Below are positions 21,066-29,756 of a stretch of 32,166 bases of DNA, piece after piece. The DNA lies in the NCBI GenBank assembly GCA_017622505.1, contig JAGAQZ010000100.1, forward strand, positions 1 through 32,166, read 5' to 3'. A program made the translations under genes and the position numbers. Numbering within the stretch: position 1 is the first letter of the stretch; every line of letters starts with the position of its first letter. The notes beneath the pieces were generated by a model. The model saw only the letters and a program-made list of their open reading frames with translations. It had not been told where the DNA came from and searched no databases. The DNA is from Lachnospiraceae bacterium (GTDB lineage Bacteria > Bacillota > Clostridia > Lachnospirales > Lachnospiraceae).

Positions 21066-21806
21066 TTACTGCAATCTCTGTCTTACGATTTCATAAGCCA
21101 GCACACCTGCTGCCACCGAAGCATTCAAGGAATCAATTTGTCCCTTCATGGGAATAGATGCAATCAAATCACACTTTTCTTTTACAAGTCTTCCTACGCC
21201 TTCGCCCTCGCTACCGATTACCAAACCGATAGGGCCTTTTAAATTCAAATCATACATAATGATGCCGTCCATATCGGCACATACAAACCAAAGGCCTTCT
21301 TTCTTCAAATCCTCGATGGTTTTCGCCAGGTTTGTCACCTTGGCTACCGGAAGGTAATTCAATGCGCCTGCGGAAGTTCTTGCCACGGTTGCGGTCAGAC
21401 CTACCGCTCTGTTCTTCGGGATAATTACGCCATGGGCTCCCGCCAAATGTGCGGTACGAATCATAGCACCTAAATTATGAGGGTCTTCAATGTTGTCAAG
21501 CAAAAAGATAAAAGGGTCTTCGCCCTTGTCTTTGGCTGACTGCATAATATCCTCCACCTCTGCATAATCATAAGCTGCCGCATAGGCAATCACGCCCTGA
21601 TGTTTTCCGGTTTCCGACATCTGGTCCAAACGTTCTTTGTTTACATAACGTATAACCGTATCCTGCTTTTTCGCCTCTCTCTTGATACTTAAAACAGGAC
21701 CGTCCTGACAACCGTCCAACACAAACAACTTATCAATACATTTGCCGGAACGGAAGGCTTCCATTACGGCATTTCTGCCCTCTATTGTAAATTCATGATA
21801 TCCCAT
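21066..21806 (-). CDS. rlmB: 23S rRNA (guanosine-2'-O)-methyltransferase RlmB
   Basis: 246 residues, normal length. SpoU/TrmH (SPOUT) family enzyme that methylates the ribose of G2251 (E. coli number) of 23S rRNA using SAM. The N-terminal substrate-binding domain starts IEGRNAVMEAFRSGKCIDKL. The three SpoU motifs follow: LDNIEDPHNLGAMIRTA, LVIGSEGEGVGRLVKEKCD and SIPMKGQIDSLNASVAAGVLAYE. It sits between mrnC and sigH in the conserved order. Confidence 0.94.
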   Translation of the reverse strand: MGYHEFTIEGRNAVMEAFRSGKCIDKLFVLDGCQDGPVLSIKREAKKQDTVIRYVNKERLDQMSETGKHQGVIAYAAAYDYAEVEDIMQSAKDKGEDPFIFLLDNIEDPHNLGAMIRTAHLAGAHGVIIPKNRAVGLTATVARTSAGALNYLPVAKVTNLAKTIEDLKKEGLWFVCADMDGIIMYDLNLKGPIGLVIGSEGEGVGRLVKEKCDLIASIPMKGQIDSLNASVAAGVLAYEIVRQRLQ

Positions 21807-21914
21807 TTGTTACCTGCTTTCTGTTCTTCCCAAGCCCGAGAATCCAAGTTTCCTGTTTTCCCGGAATTATATACTCATCGTTAATTTACATTTAGACCAT
21901 AAAAGTTTAAACAT

Positions 21915-22340
21915 TTACTTGGGCAAAACCAGTTTAATCAATTCAAGAATCCGTTCTTCTTCACCCTTCAGATAAAGATAACCAATCAACGCCTCGAAAC
22001 CCGTAGCTTTATGGTACTGACCTATCCCCGCATTCTTGGCATGGGATGCGGTCTTCGCATTGCGTCCTCTTTTATAAACATCGGCTTCTTCTTCCGTCAG
22101 ATGCTCTTTTAAGCTTTCCGCCATCTGCGCCTGGGTCTCTGCTTTTACTAGATTACTTTTATCTTTATGTAAACCATTTACATTGCGATTCCCTTCTCCT
22201 ACAAGGATACTGCGAATCACCAGGTCGTACACACAATCCCCGATAAAAGCCAGAGTCAGCGGGGAATAGGTTCTGATATCCACTTCCCCAAGCCCGAATT
22301 CTTCTTTTATTTTATCCAAAAAGAGTTTCTCGTTATGCAC
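21915..22340 (-). CDS. mrnC: Mini-ribonuclease III (23S rRNA maturation)
   Basis: 141 residues, the family's usual length: an RNase III catalytic domain without the dsRNA-binding domain. It trims 23S rRNA ends in Firmicutes. Signatures are YSPLTLAFIGDCVYDLVIRS, NVNGLHKDKSNLVKAETQA, YKRGRNAKTASHAKN and YHKATGFEALIGYLYL. The start is a GTG at 22340, which overlaps the cysS stop by 8 bases; frames extending further 5' only read through cysS. Translational coupling with cysS is likely. Confidence 0.92.
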   Translation of the reverse strand: MHNEKLFLDKIKEEFGLGEVDIRTYSPLTLAFIGDCVYDLVIRSILVGEGNRNVNGLHKDKSNLVKAETQAQMAESLKEHLTEEEADVYKRGRNAKTASHAKNAGIGQYHKATGFEALIGYLYLKGEEERILELIKLVLPK

Positions 22341-23742
22341 GTTTCCACTTAACCCCTTCTCTTGTATCTTCCAGAACAATACCCATTTCCAGAAGCTTGT
22401 TACGGATTTCGTCTGCCTTGGCAAAATCCTTAGCCTTTCTTGCTGCCTGACGGTCTGCAATCATCTGCTCGATTTCAGCATCTAAGATTTCTGCCTTCTT
22501 CTCGGTAATGATACCGCATACATCGGTCATATTCTTAAAGAATGTATTTACAGCCTCTAAATATGCCTTACTGCTGTTCTCGTCTGTATTGGTATTCATA
22601 AACTTCACCAATTCAAAAATTGCAGAAATAGCATCGGCGGTATTGAAGTCATCCTCCATGGCAGCTTCATACTTATCCATCAAAGACTTAGCAGTTGCAA
22701 GCAATTCCCTCTCGCCATCACTCATAATTTCACCTGTGGCATTTGCCAGTAATCCCTGCATTCTTTCTGCTGCATTTAAAATACGCTCCAAAGAGTTCTT
22801 TGCTGCTTCCATAAGGTCTGCACTGAAGTTTAACTGGCTTCTGTAGTGTGCGGAAAGCATAAAGAAACGAAGTACCTGTAAATCGTATTTTTCCGCAATA
22901 TCGCGTACGGTAAAGAAGTTGCCCAAAGACTTACTCATCTTCTTATTGTCAATATTTAAGAATGCATTGTGCATCCAGTAACGTGCAAAAGTCTTGCCGT
23001 TTGCGGCTTCACTCTGTGCAATTTCATTTTCGTGATGGGGGAATACCAAATCTTCTCCGCCTGCGTGGATATCGATTTCTTCGCCCAGGTATTTCTTACT
23101 CATAACAGAACATTCAATGTGCCAGCCGGGACGACCGTTGCACCAGGGTGAGCACCAGAACGGTTCTCCTTCTTTTTTCGGCTTCCAAAGAACGAAATCC
23201 AAGGGATCTTCCTTCTGGTCTTCGCCTGTTACCAACAAGGATCTATTTCCGCCCTGTAAATCGTCCAAATTCTTATGAGATAACTTACCGTACTCCTTAA
23301 AACTTCTGGTCTTAAAATAAACCGTACCGTCACCGCCCACATAAGCGTGGTTCCTCTTAATCAAAGTACCGATCATCTCAAGCATACCATCGATTTCTTC
23401 GGTTGCCTTGGGATGTGTGGTTGCTTCTTTTACATTCAAAGCCTTCATATCCTTCTTACATTCTTCGATGTAACGCTCGGAAATTACGGTTGAATCTACA
23501 CCTTCTGCAATTGCCGCCTTGATAATTTTATCATCTACGTCTGTGAAGTTAGATACATAGTTTACTTCATAACCCTTGTATTCCATATAACGTCTTACGG
23601 TATCGAATACAATCATGGGACGTGCGTTACCGATATGAATCAAATTGTATACGGTAGGTCCGCACACATACATACGCACCTTACCCTCTTCGATGGGTAC
23701 GAACTCTTCTTTTCTCTTCGTTAATGTGTTGTAAATCTTCAT
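22333..23742 (-). CDS. cysS: Cysteinyl-tRNA synthetase
   Basis: 469 residues, full length. Class I synthetase charging tRNA-Cys. The HIGH motif is IHIGNARP near residue 35, the zinc ligand region starts with MYVCGPTVYN, ECSVMSKKYLG and HAGGEDLVFPHHENEIAQSEA carry the active-site zinc residues, and the KMSKS loop is KKMSKSLGNF. AGGAG precedes the ATG. Together with cysE upstream it is under the Cys T-box leader, linking cysteine supply and charging. Confidence 0.97.
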   Translation of the reverse strand: MKIYNTLTKRKEEFVPIEEGKVRMYVCGPTVYNLIHIGNARPMIVFDTVRRYMEYKGYEVNYVSNFTDVDDKIIKAAIAEGVDSTVISERYIEECKKDMKALNVKEATTHPKATEEIDGMLEMIGTLIKRNHAYVGGDGTVYFKTRSFKEYGKLSHKNLDDLQGGNRSLLVTGEDQKEDPLDFVLWKPKKEGEPFWCSPWCNGRPGWHIECSVMSKKYLGEEIDIHAGGEDLVFPHHENEIAQSEAANGKTFARYWMHNAFLNIDNKKMSKSLGNFFTVRDIAEKYDLQVLRFFMLSAHYRSQLNFSADLMEAAKNSLERILNAAERMQGLLANATGEIMSDGERELLATAKSLMDKYEAAMEDDFNTADAISAIFELVKFMNTNTDENSSKAYLEAVNTFFKNMTDVCGIITEKKAEILDAEIEQMIADRQAARKAKDFAKADEIRNKLLEMGIVLEDTREGVKWKRA

Positions 23743-23801
23743 TTTTCTTCTCCTATTTTATGATAAACATTTGCGGTAACTTCGTCTAAAATACCGCACC
23801 T

Positions 23802-24473
23802 TTATTTAACGTTCTTCTTTAACTCCGCCATCTGTGCTTCCAAAGCCTCCAACTTCTCCAGAAGCTGCACATTGGCAGACTGCAGACGGTTGATATCCTC
23901 TTTGACGGGGTCGGGCAAATGCACCTGGTCCATGGTATCTCGGGGAATTGCGATATTATCACGCTTCACAATTCGTCCCGGAACACCTACTACGGTACAG
24001 TTGGGCGGCACTTCCTCAAGCACCACGCTTCCGGCACCGATTTTGGAATTCTCACCTACCGTAAAAGACCCCAAAACCTTGGCGCCCGCACTAATCATTA
24101 CATTATCGCAAATGGTCGGATGTCGCTTGCCGTGCTCCTTACCGGTACCGCCTAACGTCACGCCCTGATAAAGCGTAACATTGTTTCCGATAATGGTGGT
24201 CTCACCGATAATCACCCCGTTTCCGTGGTCAATAAAAAGACCTTCGCCAATGGTCGCACCGGGATGAATTTCAATACCGGTCTTCCTTGCCGCACGCTGT
24301 GAAATGTAACGGGCAAGAAAATACATTTTACGGTTATATAATTTATGCGCCAGTCTGTAATGAAGCATAACCTTAAAGCTGGGATACAGCAAAACCTCCA
24401 TCGAATTATGGATTGCCGGGTCACGCTCTTTTACAATGGCTATTTCGTTTTTGATACGTTTGATGATGCCCAT
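23802..24473 (-). CDS. cysE: Serine O-acetyltransferase
   Basis: 223 residues. Transfers acetyl from acetyl-CoA to serine, giving O-acetylserine, the substrate of CysK encoded 3 kb away. The N-terminal helical part (ERDPAIHNSMEVLLYPSFKVMLHYRLAH) and the left-handed beta-helix hexapeptide repeats (IHPGATIGEGLFIDHGNGVIIGETTIIGNNVTLYQGVTLGG, with the catalytic His-Asp pair) are standard. The C-terminus has a predicted coiled coil (NRLQSANVQLLEKLEALEAQMAELKK), longer than in many CysE proteins. AAGGAG precedes the ATG, and the T-box leader lies directly upstream. Confidence 0.95.
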   Translation of the reverse strand: MGIIKRIKNEIAIVKERDPAIHNSMEVLLYPSFKVMLHYRLAHKLYNRKMYFLARYISQRAARKTGIEIHPGATIGEGLFIDHGNGVIIGETTIIGNNVTLYQGVTLGGTGKEHGKRHPTICDNVMISAGAKVLGSFTVGENSKIGAGSVVLEEVPPNCTVVGVPGRIVKRDNIAIPRDTMDQVHLPDPVKEDINRLQSANVQLLEKLEALEAQMAELKKNVK

Positions 24474-24529
24474 TGAATATTCTACTCCTTACAGGGACCT
24501 GTTTACAACTTTTCAATAATAAAATTTAT

Positions 24530-24785
24530 CTAAAATATAAAAGAACCCGTCTCAAAAAGAGACGAGTTCATCGCTATTCCACTCTTAATGTCAAAGGCAG
24601 TAGCCTTCTTCACACACGTATAACGTACGCCCCGGATGCAGATACTTAAGTTCCCCGCATCAGCTCCCGAATGCACTTCCGCCAAACTCATACATAAAAG
24701 CGGCTTTCAGCCGGTGACCGCTTCTCTCTGTTATCTTCCTTTGACGTACTCTCTTCGTTCACAGCCTTTGTCATATTCCTCTTAT
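24530..24785 (-). ncRNA. tRNA-Cys-sensing T-box leader of cysE-cysS operon
   Basis: On the minus strand the leader has the conserved Stem I elements in order: an AGTA motif after GAAGAG, AGAGAG, and a GGCTGAAAGCC loop region. The specifier codon TGC (Cys; plus positions 24673-24675) lies in GGAAGTGCATTC. The T-box motif AGAGTGGAATAGCG (24571-24585) is followed by a terminator hairpin (24543-24570, arms GAACTCGTCTC and GAGACGGGTTC) with TTTTAT after it. Uncharged tRNA-Cys should stabilise the antiterminator and allow transcription of cysE, cysS and downstream genes. This fills the 386-bp gap before cysE. Confidence 0.9.
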
Positions 24786-24814
24786 AAAATATGCGTTTTT
24801 TGATTTTTTGTCAA
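24786..24814 (-). promoter_or_regulatory. Promoter of the T-box/cysE operon
   Basis: -35 TTGACA (24809-24814), a 17-base spacer and -10 TATTTT (24786-24791) on the minus strand, immediately before the first conserved T-box element. Confidence 0.65.
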
Positions 24815-24859
24815 TAAAAACCGTTATAAAAATGCTGTTTTTTTCTGCCAATTCAAAGC

Positions 24860-25975
24860 TTAAACGATTTCATTGATGAAAACTTTCTTTAAAACCTGAA
24901 TTTTTTCCAAACTCTCAAGAATTTCATCCTGCTCACGCGTTTCAGAAATTTCAAAACAATCCGCCGCACCTTTATATCCGAATACAAAAGCAGTCAAGTC
25001 ATCAATCGTGATTTGACAATCCGCATCTTCCTGATTTCGCTTTTTGCAAACCAGTCTGCCCTTATCATTCGAATACAAATGATAAACTCCGCTGTTTACG
25101 GCAAGTATCGGATCCTTAAGTTCCATCATTAAATCAACCGCGCCATCACAACGCAATGACTGAAGCATTGCCTCAGGACGAAGGATTCTTGCCATAATCG
25201 CAGGCTTATACTCCTCCGAAGTAACCAATTGCCAGGATGCCAAATCCTCATCCAGAATCACTTCCTGCACACCGGGCTTATCCTGCTCGTGAACGTAGGC
25301 AAGAAGGCCTTTTAATTCACCGTCTTTTTCAATCAGGAAAAGATTACCGTTTTGTGCCATCAATTCTTTCTTAAGAATTTTATAATATCCGGGACTGCGA
25401 AGCATATAACAGTCCGTATTCTGTTTTAACATCTGATTGGCAAACTCTGCTACCTTCACATAATCTGCCTCTTTCACGGCTTTGATCTGTAGCGTTCCCT
25501 TGTCTTTTATAACAAGATGAAACTCTGCGTTGTATCTTGCACCGGCATCCAGATATCTCGTTGGCAAAACACCCTCGTTTATTTTCCAAGCCGGTTTATC
25601 GTAGATGTAGGTAAATCCGAATGGAGTATAATAAGCCGGATTTGCAGGCATCAAAAAAGTAAAGGGCTGGCCTTCCGCTCTCATAAACTGTAAAGCCTCT
25701 TTCATCATATCAGCCATAAGCCCCTGTCTGCGATATGCCTCTTTGGTCGCCACGCCTACAATGTAGCAGACTGACTCCATTCTGCCCGTCATATAGGGTG
25801 CCAAATGCAACATACTGACAATATCCTCACCGTCCATCCTTGTAAAAACCAGGTTACGCTCCGCTTTATTCCCGAAATAATACTCCGTAAAAGCTTTGCT
25901 GTCCTCTGCAAAAACCTGTTCCCACAAGGGACGGATACTATGAACTTCTTTCTCTGCCAGAAATCCTGAATTCAT
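24860..25975 (-). CDS. Eis-like GNAT N-acetyltransferase
   Basis: 371 residues. The N-terminal GNAT domain has the acetyl-CoA loop VGVATKEAYRRQGLMADMMKEAL (about 69-91) and the following PANPAYYTPFGFTYIYDKP, typical of the Eis/Acetyltransf_9 group. A second, degenerate GNAT-like middle part follows, and the C-terminus (MELKDPILAVNSGVYHLY...ITIDDLTAFVFGYKGA) resembles the SCP2-type domain of Eis. Characterised Eis proteins acetylate amines such as aminoglycosides; the substrate here is unknown. AAAGGAG precedes the ATG. It stands between the T-box operon and ispF. Confidence 0.85.
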   Translation of the reverse strand: MNSGFLAEKEVHSIRPLWEQVFAEDSKAFTEYYFGNKAERNLVFTRMDGEDIVSMLHLAPYMTGRMESVCYIVGVATKEAYRRQGLMADMMKEALQFMRAEGQPFTFLMPANPAYYTPFGFTYIYDKPAWKINEGVLPTRYLDAGARYNAEFHLVIKDKGTLQIKAVKEADYVKVAEFANQMLKQNTDCYMLRSPGYYKILKKELMAQNGNLFLIEKDGELKGLLAYVHEQDKPGVQEVILDEDLASWQLVTSEEYKPAIMARILRPEAMLQSLRCDGAVDLMMELKDPILAVNSGVYHLYSNDKGRLVCKKRNQEDADCQITIDDLTAFVFGYKGAADCFEISETREQDEILESLEKIQVLKKVFINEIV

Positions 25976-26061
25976 CGTTTCTCCTTTTATGTAAACCTAT
26001 CTGCGTATGCACTTGTCTTTGCTTACATGTTCTGTTAGTTTACATAATATTCAAATCTGTG

Positions 26062-26595
26062 TTAATGTTTGTTACATCCGCCACAACTTTCACAATTGCC
26101 ATAGGTTACTCCCGGCATCTGTTCCGGTGTAGATAAAAGACAAATTGCCTGGGAACTGATTCCTTCCTTACTTCCTGTAAAACCAAGACCTTCCTCGGTG
26201 GTGGCCTTCACATTCACTTGGGAAATATCAATTCCAAGCACCTGTGCAATATTGGCACGCATAGTATCAATATGCGGTCTCATTTTCGGTGCCTGCGCAA
26301 TAATGGTTGCATCGATATTTTCAATAAAATACAAATTCTCATCCAGAATTTCTTTTACACGTGCAAGTAACTTCATACTGTCAGCACCCTTATATTCTTC
26401 CGCCGTATCCGGAAAATGTTTGCCGATATCGCCAAGGGCTGCCGCTCCAAGCAAGGCATCCATAATGGCATGCACAAGCACATCTGCATCGGAATGACCC
26501 AAAAGGCCCTTCTCGTGGGGGATTTTCACTCCACCGATAATCAAATCTCTTCCTTCCACCAGACGGTGTACATCATAACCCATTCCTATTCTCAT
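26062..26595 (-). CDS. ispF: 2-C-Methyl-D-erythritol 2,4-cyclodiphosphate synthase
   Basis: 177 residues. Fifth step of the MEP isoprenoid pathway. The zinc ligands lie in GYDVHRL (D8, H10) and [31 protein letters not shown]. The signature GADSMKLL and the C-terminal [12 protein letters not shown] complete the family pattern. The ATG at 26595 has AGGAGG seven bases upstream. The usual family length is about 157-160; here a tail of some 17 residues ends [12 protein letters not shown], a CxxCxxC motif not required for catalysis. None of the other MEP genes is in this window. Confidence 0.95.
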   Translation of the reverse strand: MRIGMGYDVHRLVEGRDLIIGGVKIPHEKGLLGHSDADVLVHAIMDALLGAAALGDIGKHFPDTAEEYKGADSMKLLARVKEILDENLYFIENIDATIIAQAPKMRPHIDTMRANIAQVLGIDISQVNVKATTEEGLGFTGSKEGISSQAICLLSTPEQMPGVTYGNCESCGGCNKH

Positions 26596-26665
26596 GGTCT
26601 TTCCTCCTGCTACAATCACTTTTATCTAATGCTTAATGATTAAATCTGTCTTTGTCTCCTGTCTT

Positions 26666-27439
26666 CTAAGCTTTTATTAGATCCCGAATTACTTCTCCCG
26701 CAATCATCAGTCCTGCTACCGAAGGTACAAAAGCTACGGAACCCGGGGTTGCGCGACGGCGGTTGTTTTGCGTTATGTCAACCACATTCCCATTGGTTGC
26801 CTCTTCACTAATCTCTTCGCTTTCATTTGCATTTCCCTGCACTACTTGCGGTTTGATTGCCTCTTCCTTAGAATACAACACCTTCAAATGTTTAATGCCA
26901 CGCTGCTTTAATTCACGGCGCATCACCTTTGCCAAAGGACATACCGAAGTTTTATAAATGTCCGTAATTTCAAAAGCTCCGGGATTTAGTTTATTTCCCG
27001 CACCCATACAGCTGATAATGGGCACTCCCGCTTTCTGCGCCGCTTCCACCAAAGAAAGCTTGGCGGTTACGGTATCCACCGCATCTACCACATAATCATA
27101 TTCTGTAAAATCAAACTCCCCTGCCGTATCCGGCAAATAAAAGCATCTGCGCTCCTCCACCACAATTTCGGGATTAATCTCCAAAGCTCGTTCTTTCATT
27201 ACCTCAGTTTTATATCTTCCGATGGTTTTGCTTGTAGCTATAATCTGGCGGTTAATATTACTCTCCGCCACCGTATCATTGTCCACCAGTGTAAGCTTGC
27301 CGATGCCGCTTCTAACCAAAGCTTCTGCAGTATATCCGCCAACACCGCCGACACCAAACACTGCCACATGGGCGCCTGCCAACTTATTCATCGCATCCGC
27401 ACCAAGAAGCATTTCGGTACGACTGAATCTTTCACTCAT
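26666..27439 (-). CDS. tcdA: tRNA threonylcarbamoyladenosine dehydratase (TcdA/CsdL)
   Basis: 257 residues. E1-like ThiF-family enzyme that uses ATP to close N6-threonylcarbamoyladenosine at tRNA position 37 into its cyclic form. The ATP-binding Rossmann motif is VAVFGVGGVGGYTAEALVRSGIG, followed by VDNDTVAESNINRQIIA and DAVDTVTAKLSL. ISCMGAGNKLNP and SVCPLAKVMRRELKQRGIKHLKVLYSKE are typical. A Glu/Asn-rich insert (NANESEEISEEATNGNVVD, about 204-222) precedes the conserved PGSVAFVPSVAGLMIAGEVIRDL. Other ThiF-family proteins are possible, but the motif set fits TcdA well. Confidence 0.9.
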   Translation of the reverse strand: MSERFSRTEMLLGADAMNKLAGAHVAVFGVGGVGGYTAEALVRSGIGKLTLVDNDTVAESNINRQIIATSKTIGRYKTEVMKERALEINPEIVVEERRCFYLPDTAGEFDFTEYDYVVDAVDTVTAKLSLVEAAQKAGVPIISCMGAGNKLNPGAFEITDIYKTSVCPLAKVMRRELKQRGIKHLKVLYSKEEAIKPQVVQGNANESEEISEEATNGNVVDITQNNRRRATPGSVAFVPSVAGLMIAGEVIRDLIKA

Positions 27440-27472
27440 CTAGGTTCCTCTTTTATATTTATATCGCTTGTT

Positions 27473-27501
27473 GTTTACATAATTTTGTATTATGGTAAAC
27501 T
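27473..27501 (-). other. Small hairpin between cysK and tcdA
   Basis: GTTTACATAA and TTATGGTAAAC form a 10-bp stem with one bulged G around a short loop. The outer part contains the word GTTTACATA that recurs in other host intergenic gaps. Confidence 0.35.
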
Positions 27502-27550
27502 TTTAATGTATTTACTATAAACTTTATTTCGAATCGTATCAAATCATATT

Positions 27551-28492
27551 CTAAGCTTTCTGCGCAAACATCGGCGTCGATAAATAACGGTCGCCCGAAT
27601 CCGGCAACAACGCCACAATCATTTTACCCTTATTTTCTTCTCTGCCTGCTAAGATACCTGCCGCCTTTAATGCCGCACCGGAAGTAATTCCCACAAGCAC
27701 GCCTTCCGTCACCGCAAAGCGCTTTCCTTCCGCAAAAGCATCCTCATTCTCCACACAAATCACTTCATCATAAATTTCCGTATTCAAAAGTTCAGGCACA
27801 AAGTTTGCGCCGATGCCCTGCAACTGGTGCGCCCCTGCCTGTCCGCCTGATAAAAGTGGACTTCCTGCCGGCTCTACCGCAACAATCTTAATCGAAGGAT
27901 TCTTAGACTTTAAATACTCGCCTACTCCGGTAATGGTTCCGCCCGTGCCTACGCCTGCGACGAAAATATCCACTTTCCCCTCCGTCTGTTCCCAAATTTC
28001 AGGACCTGTGGTTTTTCTGTGCGCGGCCGCATTTGCATGGTTTTCGAACTGTCCCAGAATAACGGCACCGGGAATACTGTCTCTTAACTCCTCGGCCTTG
28101 GCAATGGCACCTTTCATTCCCAGGGCACCTTCCGTCAACACAAGTTCTGCTCCATACGCACCCAGCAGGTTTCTTCGTTCTACGCTCATAGTATCAGGAA
28201 GTGTCAATATGGTTTTATAGCCTTTAATTGCTGCCATAGAAGCCAAACCGATACCCGTATTTCCGCTGGTCGGTTCAATAATGGTAGCTCCCGGTTTCAG
28301 AATTCCTTTTTCTTCAGCATCTTCAATCATAGAAAGTGCCGCTCTGTCCTTCGTACTTCCCGCCGGATTGAAATACTCCAATTTTGCAAGCAGGGTAACA
28401 TCCTTCACGCCTGCCGCCGCACCGTATCTGTCCACCTTCATAAGCGGTGTATTTCCCACTAACTCAATTGCACTGTTAACAATATTTTTCAT
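27551..28492 (-). CDS. cysK: Cysteine synthase A (O-acetylserine sulfhydrylase)
   Basis: 313 residues. PLP enzyme making cysteine from O-acetylserine and sulfide, completing the path started by cysE. The lysine for PLP is in NPAGSTKDRAAL, the substrate loop is EPTSGNTGIGLA, the phosphate-binding loop is GVGTGGTITGVG, and the C-terminal motif is GITSGAALKAA. The ATG at 28492 has GGAG in a good position; the frame runs further 5' without a ribosome site. Not in the T-box operon, so it is regulated separately. Confidence 0.97.
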   Translation of the reverse strand: MKNIVNSAIELVGNTPLMKVDRYGAAAGVKDVTLLAKLEYFNPAGSTKDRAALSMIEDAEEKGILKPGATIIEPTSGNTGIGLASMAAIKGYKTILTLPDTMSVERRNLLGAYGAELVLTEGALGMKGAIAKAEELRDSIPGAVILGQFENHANAAAHRKTTGPEIWEQTEGKVDIFVAGVGTGGTITGVGEYLKSKNPSIKIVAVEPAGSPLLSGGQAGAHQLQGIGANFVPELLNTEIYDEVICVENEDAFAEGKRFAVTEGVLVGITSGAALKAAGILAGREENKGKMIVALLPDSGDRYLSTPMFAQKA

Positions 28493-28568
28493 TCTGATAT
28501 CTCCATACAATATATTTACTTTTTCCGGCGATATGCGATTCTGCATGCCATTTCACATCTTTCGCATC

Positions 28569-29699
28569 TTACAGAATCTTTCCTCCGCCAAGCACCGTAT
28601 CTCCGTCATAAAAAACTACAGACTGCCCGGTGGTAATTCCTCGCTGGGGTTCTGTAAAAGTCACTCTCACCCTGCCGTTTTCCAGGCACTCAACTTCCGC
28701 ATCGGCTTCTTTCTGCTTATACCGCGCCTTCGCCTTACAATGGATAGCTTTCCCTTCTTCCGGCTTAATAATCCAGTTTACGTCTTCCGCCACTAAAACA
28801 GAACTAAATAATTCTTCGTTCCGGCACAACACCACTTCATTGGTATCCATACGCTTCTCGTAAACATACATCGGTTCCTGTAAAGCAAGTCCCAAACCTT
28901 TTCGCTGGCCGATGGTATAACGGATCATACCTTTATGACGTCCTAAAACTTTTCCTTCGCGGTTTACGAAATTACCTTCCTCGAAGGACTGTCCCGTATA
29001 ATTTTCAATAAAAGCCGAATAATCCCCGTCAGGCACAAAACAAATATCCTGACTGTCTTTTTTCTTCGCATTTAATAAGCCTAAATTCTCTGCAATATCG
29101 CGGATTTCGTCCTTACTGTATTCTCCCAAAGGAAACTTGCAATGAGCCAATTGCTCCTGGGTTAAGTTATATAAAACATAACTTTGGTCTTTGCTTTCGT
29201 CATGTCCTTTTTTTAATAAATAAAGCTTGCGTTCTTCGTCATATTCCACACGTACATAATGCCCTGTTACTACGTAATCACAGCCTTCCTCGCGCATTTT
29301 ATCCATTAAACGGCCAAACTTCATATAGCGGTTGCATTCCACACAAGGATTGGGTGTTCCGCCTTCAATATAGGTGTTGATAAATCGACAGATTACCTCA
29401 TCTTTAAAATCATTCCTATAGTCATAAGCATGGAAAGGAATGCCAAAATGCTTTGCTACATCCTCCGCATCTTTTACAGCGCTACTGCTTCCGCAAACTG
29501 CATCTTCGTCATACGCCCTATCTTCTGCATTCTCTATTTTTTCTGCCGTTTCTTCGGCATCTCCGTTATTCGGTTGTGCTTCATATAATCGCATAGTGGC
29601 ACCCACACAATCGTAGCCGGCCTTTTGCATCAAATGCACCGCCACACTGGAATCCACGCCGCCACTCATGGCGATTAACGCTCTTTTTTTATCACTCAT
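28569..29699 (-). CDS. mnmA: tRNA-specific 2-thiouridylase MnmA
   Basis: 376 residues. Adds sulfur to U34 of Lys, Glu and Gln tRNAs, using ATP and cysteine-derived sulfur. The PP-loop is ALIAMSGGVDSSVAVHL (about 6-22). The catalytic cysteines are in TPNPCVECNRYMKFG and KDSQDICFVPDGDY. YTIGQRKGLGLA is also diagnostic. Between strand 2 and the next helix is an acidic insertion (about 40-65, PNNGDAEETAEKIENAEDR...), making it slightly longer than usual. It lies 76 bases upstream of cysK, so sulfur-related genes are adjacent. Confidence 0.96.
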   Translation of the reverse strand: MSDKKRALIAMSGGVDSSVAVHLMQKAGYDCVGATMRLYEAQPNNGDAEETAEKIENAEDRAYDEDAVCGSSSAVKDAEDVAKHFGIPFHAYDYRNDFKDEVICRFINTYIEGGTPNPCVECNRYMKFGRLMDKMREEGCDYVVTGHYVRVEYDEERKLYLLKKGHDESKDQSYVLYNLTQEQLAHCKFPLGEYSKDEIRDIAENLGLLNAKKKDSQDICFVPDGDYSAFIENYTGQSFEEGNFVNREGKVLGRHKGMIRYTIGQRKGLGLALQEPMYVYEKRMDTNEVVLCRNEELFSSVLVAEDVNWIIKPEEGKAIHCKAKARYKQKEADAEVECLENGRVRVTFTEPQRGITTGQSVVFYDGDTVLGGGKIL

Positions 29700-29756
29700 A
29701 GGAACCCTCAGTTCTTATTCTTAACAGGCCGGATTATCATCCAACCATCGCTCTCA

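Noticed and set aside
24530-24785. SAM or cobalamin riboswitch upstream of cysE
   Set aside because: The T-box motif, AGAGAG, GGCTGAAAG and TGC specifier fit a T-box leader; no SAM-I core elements are seen.
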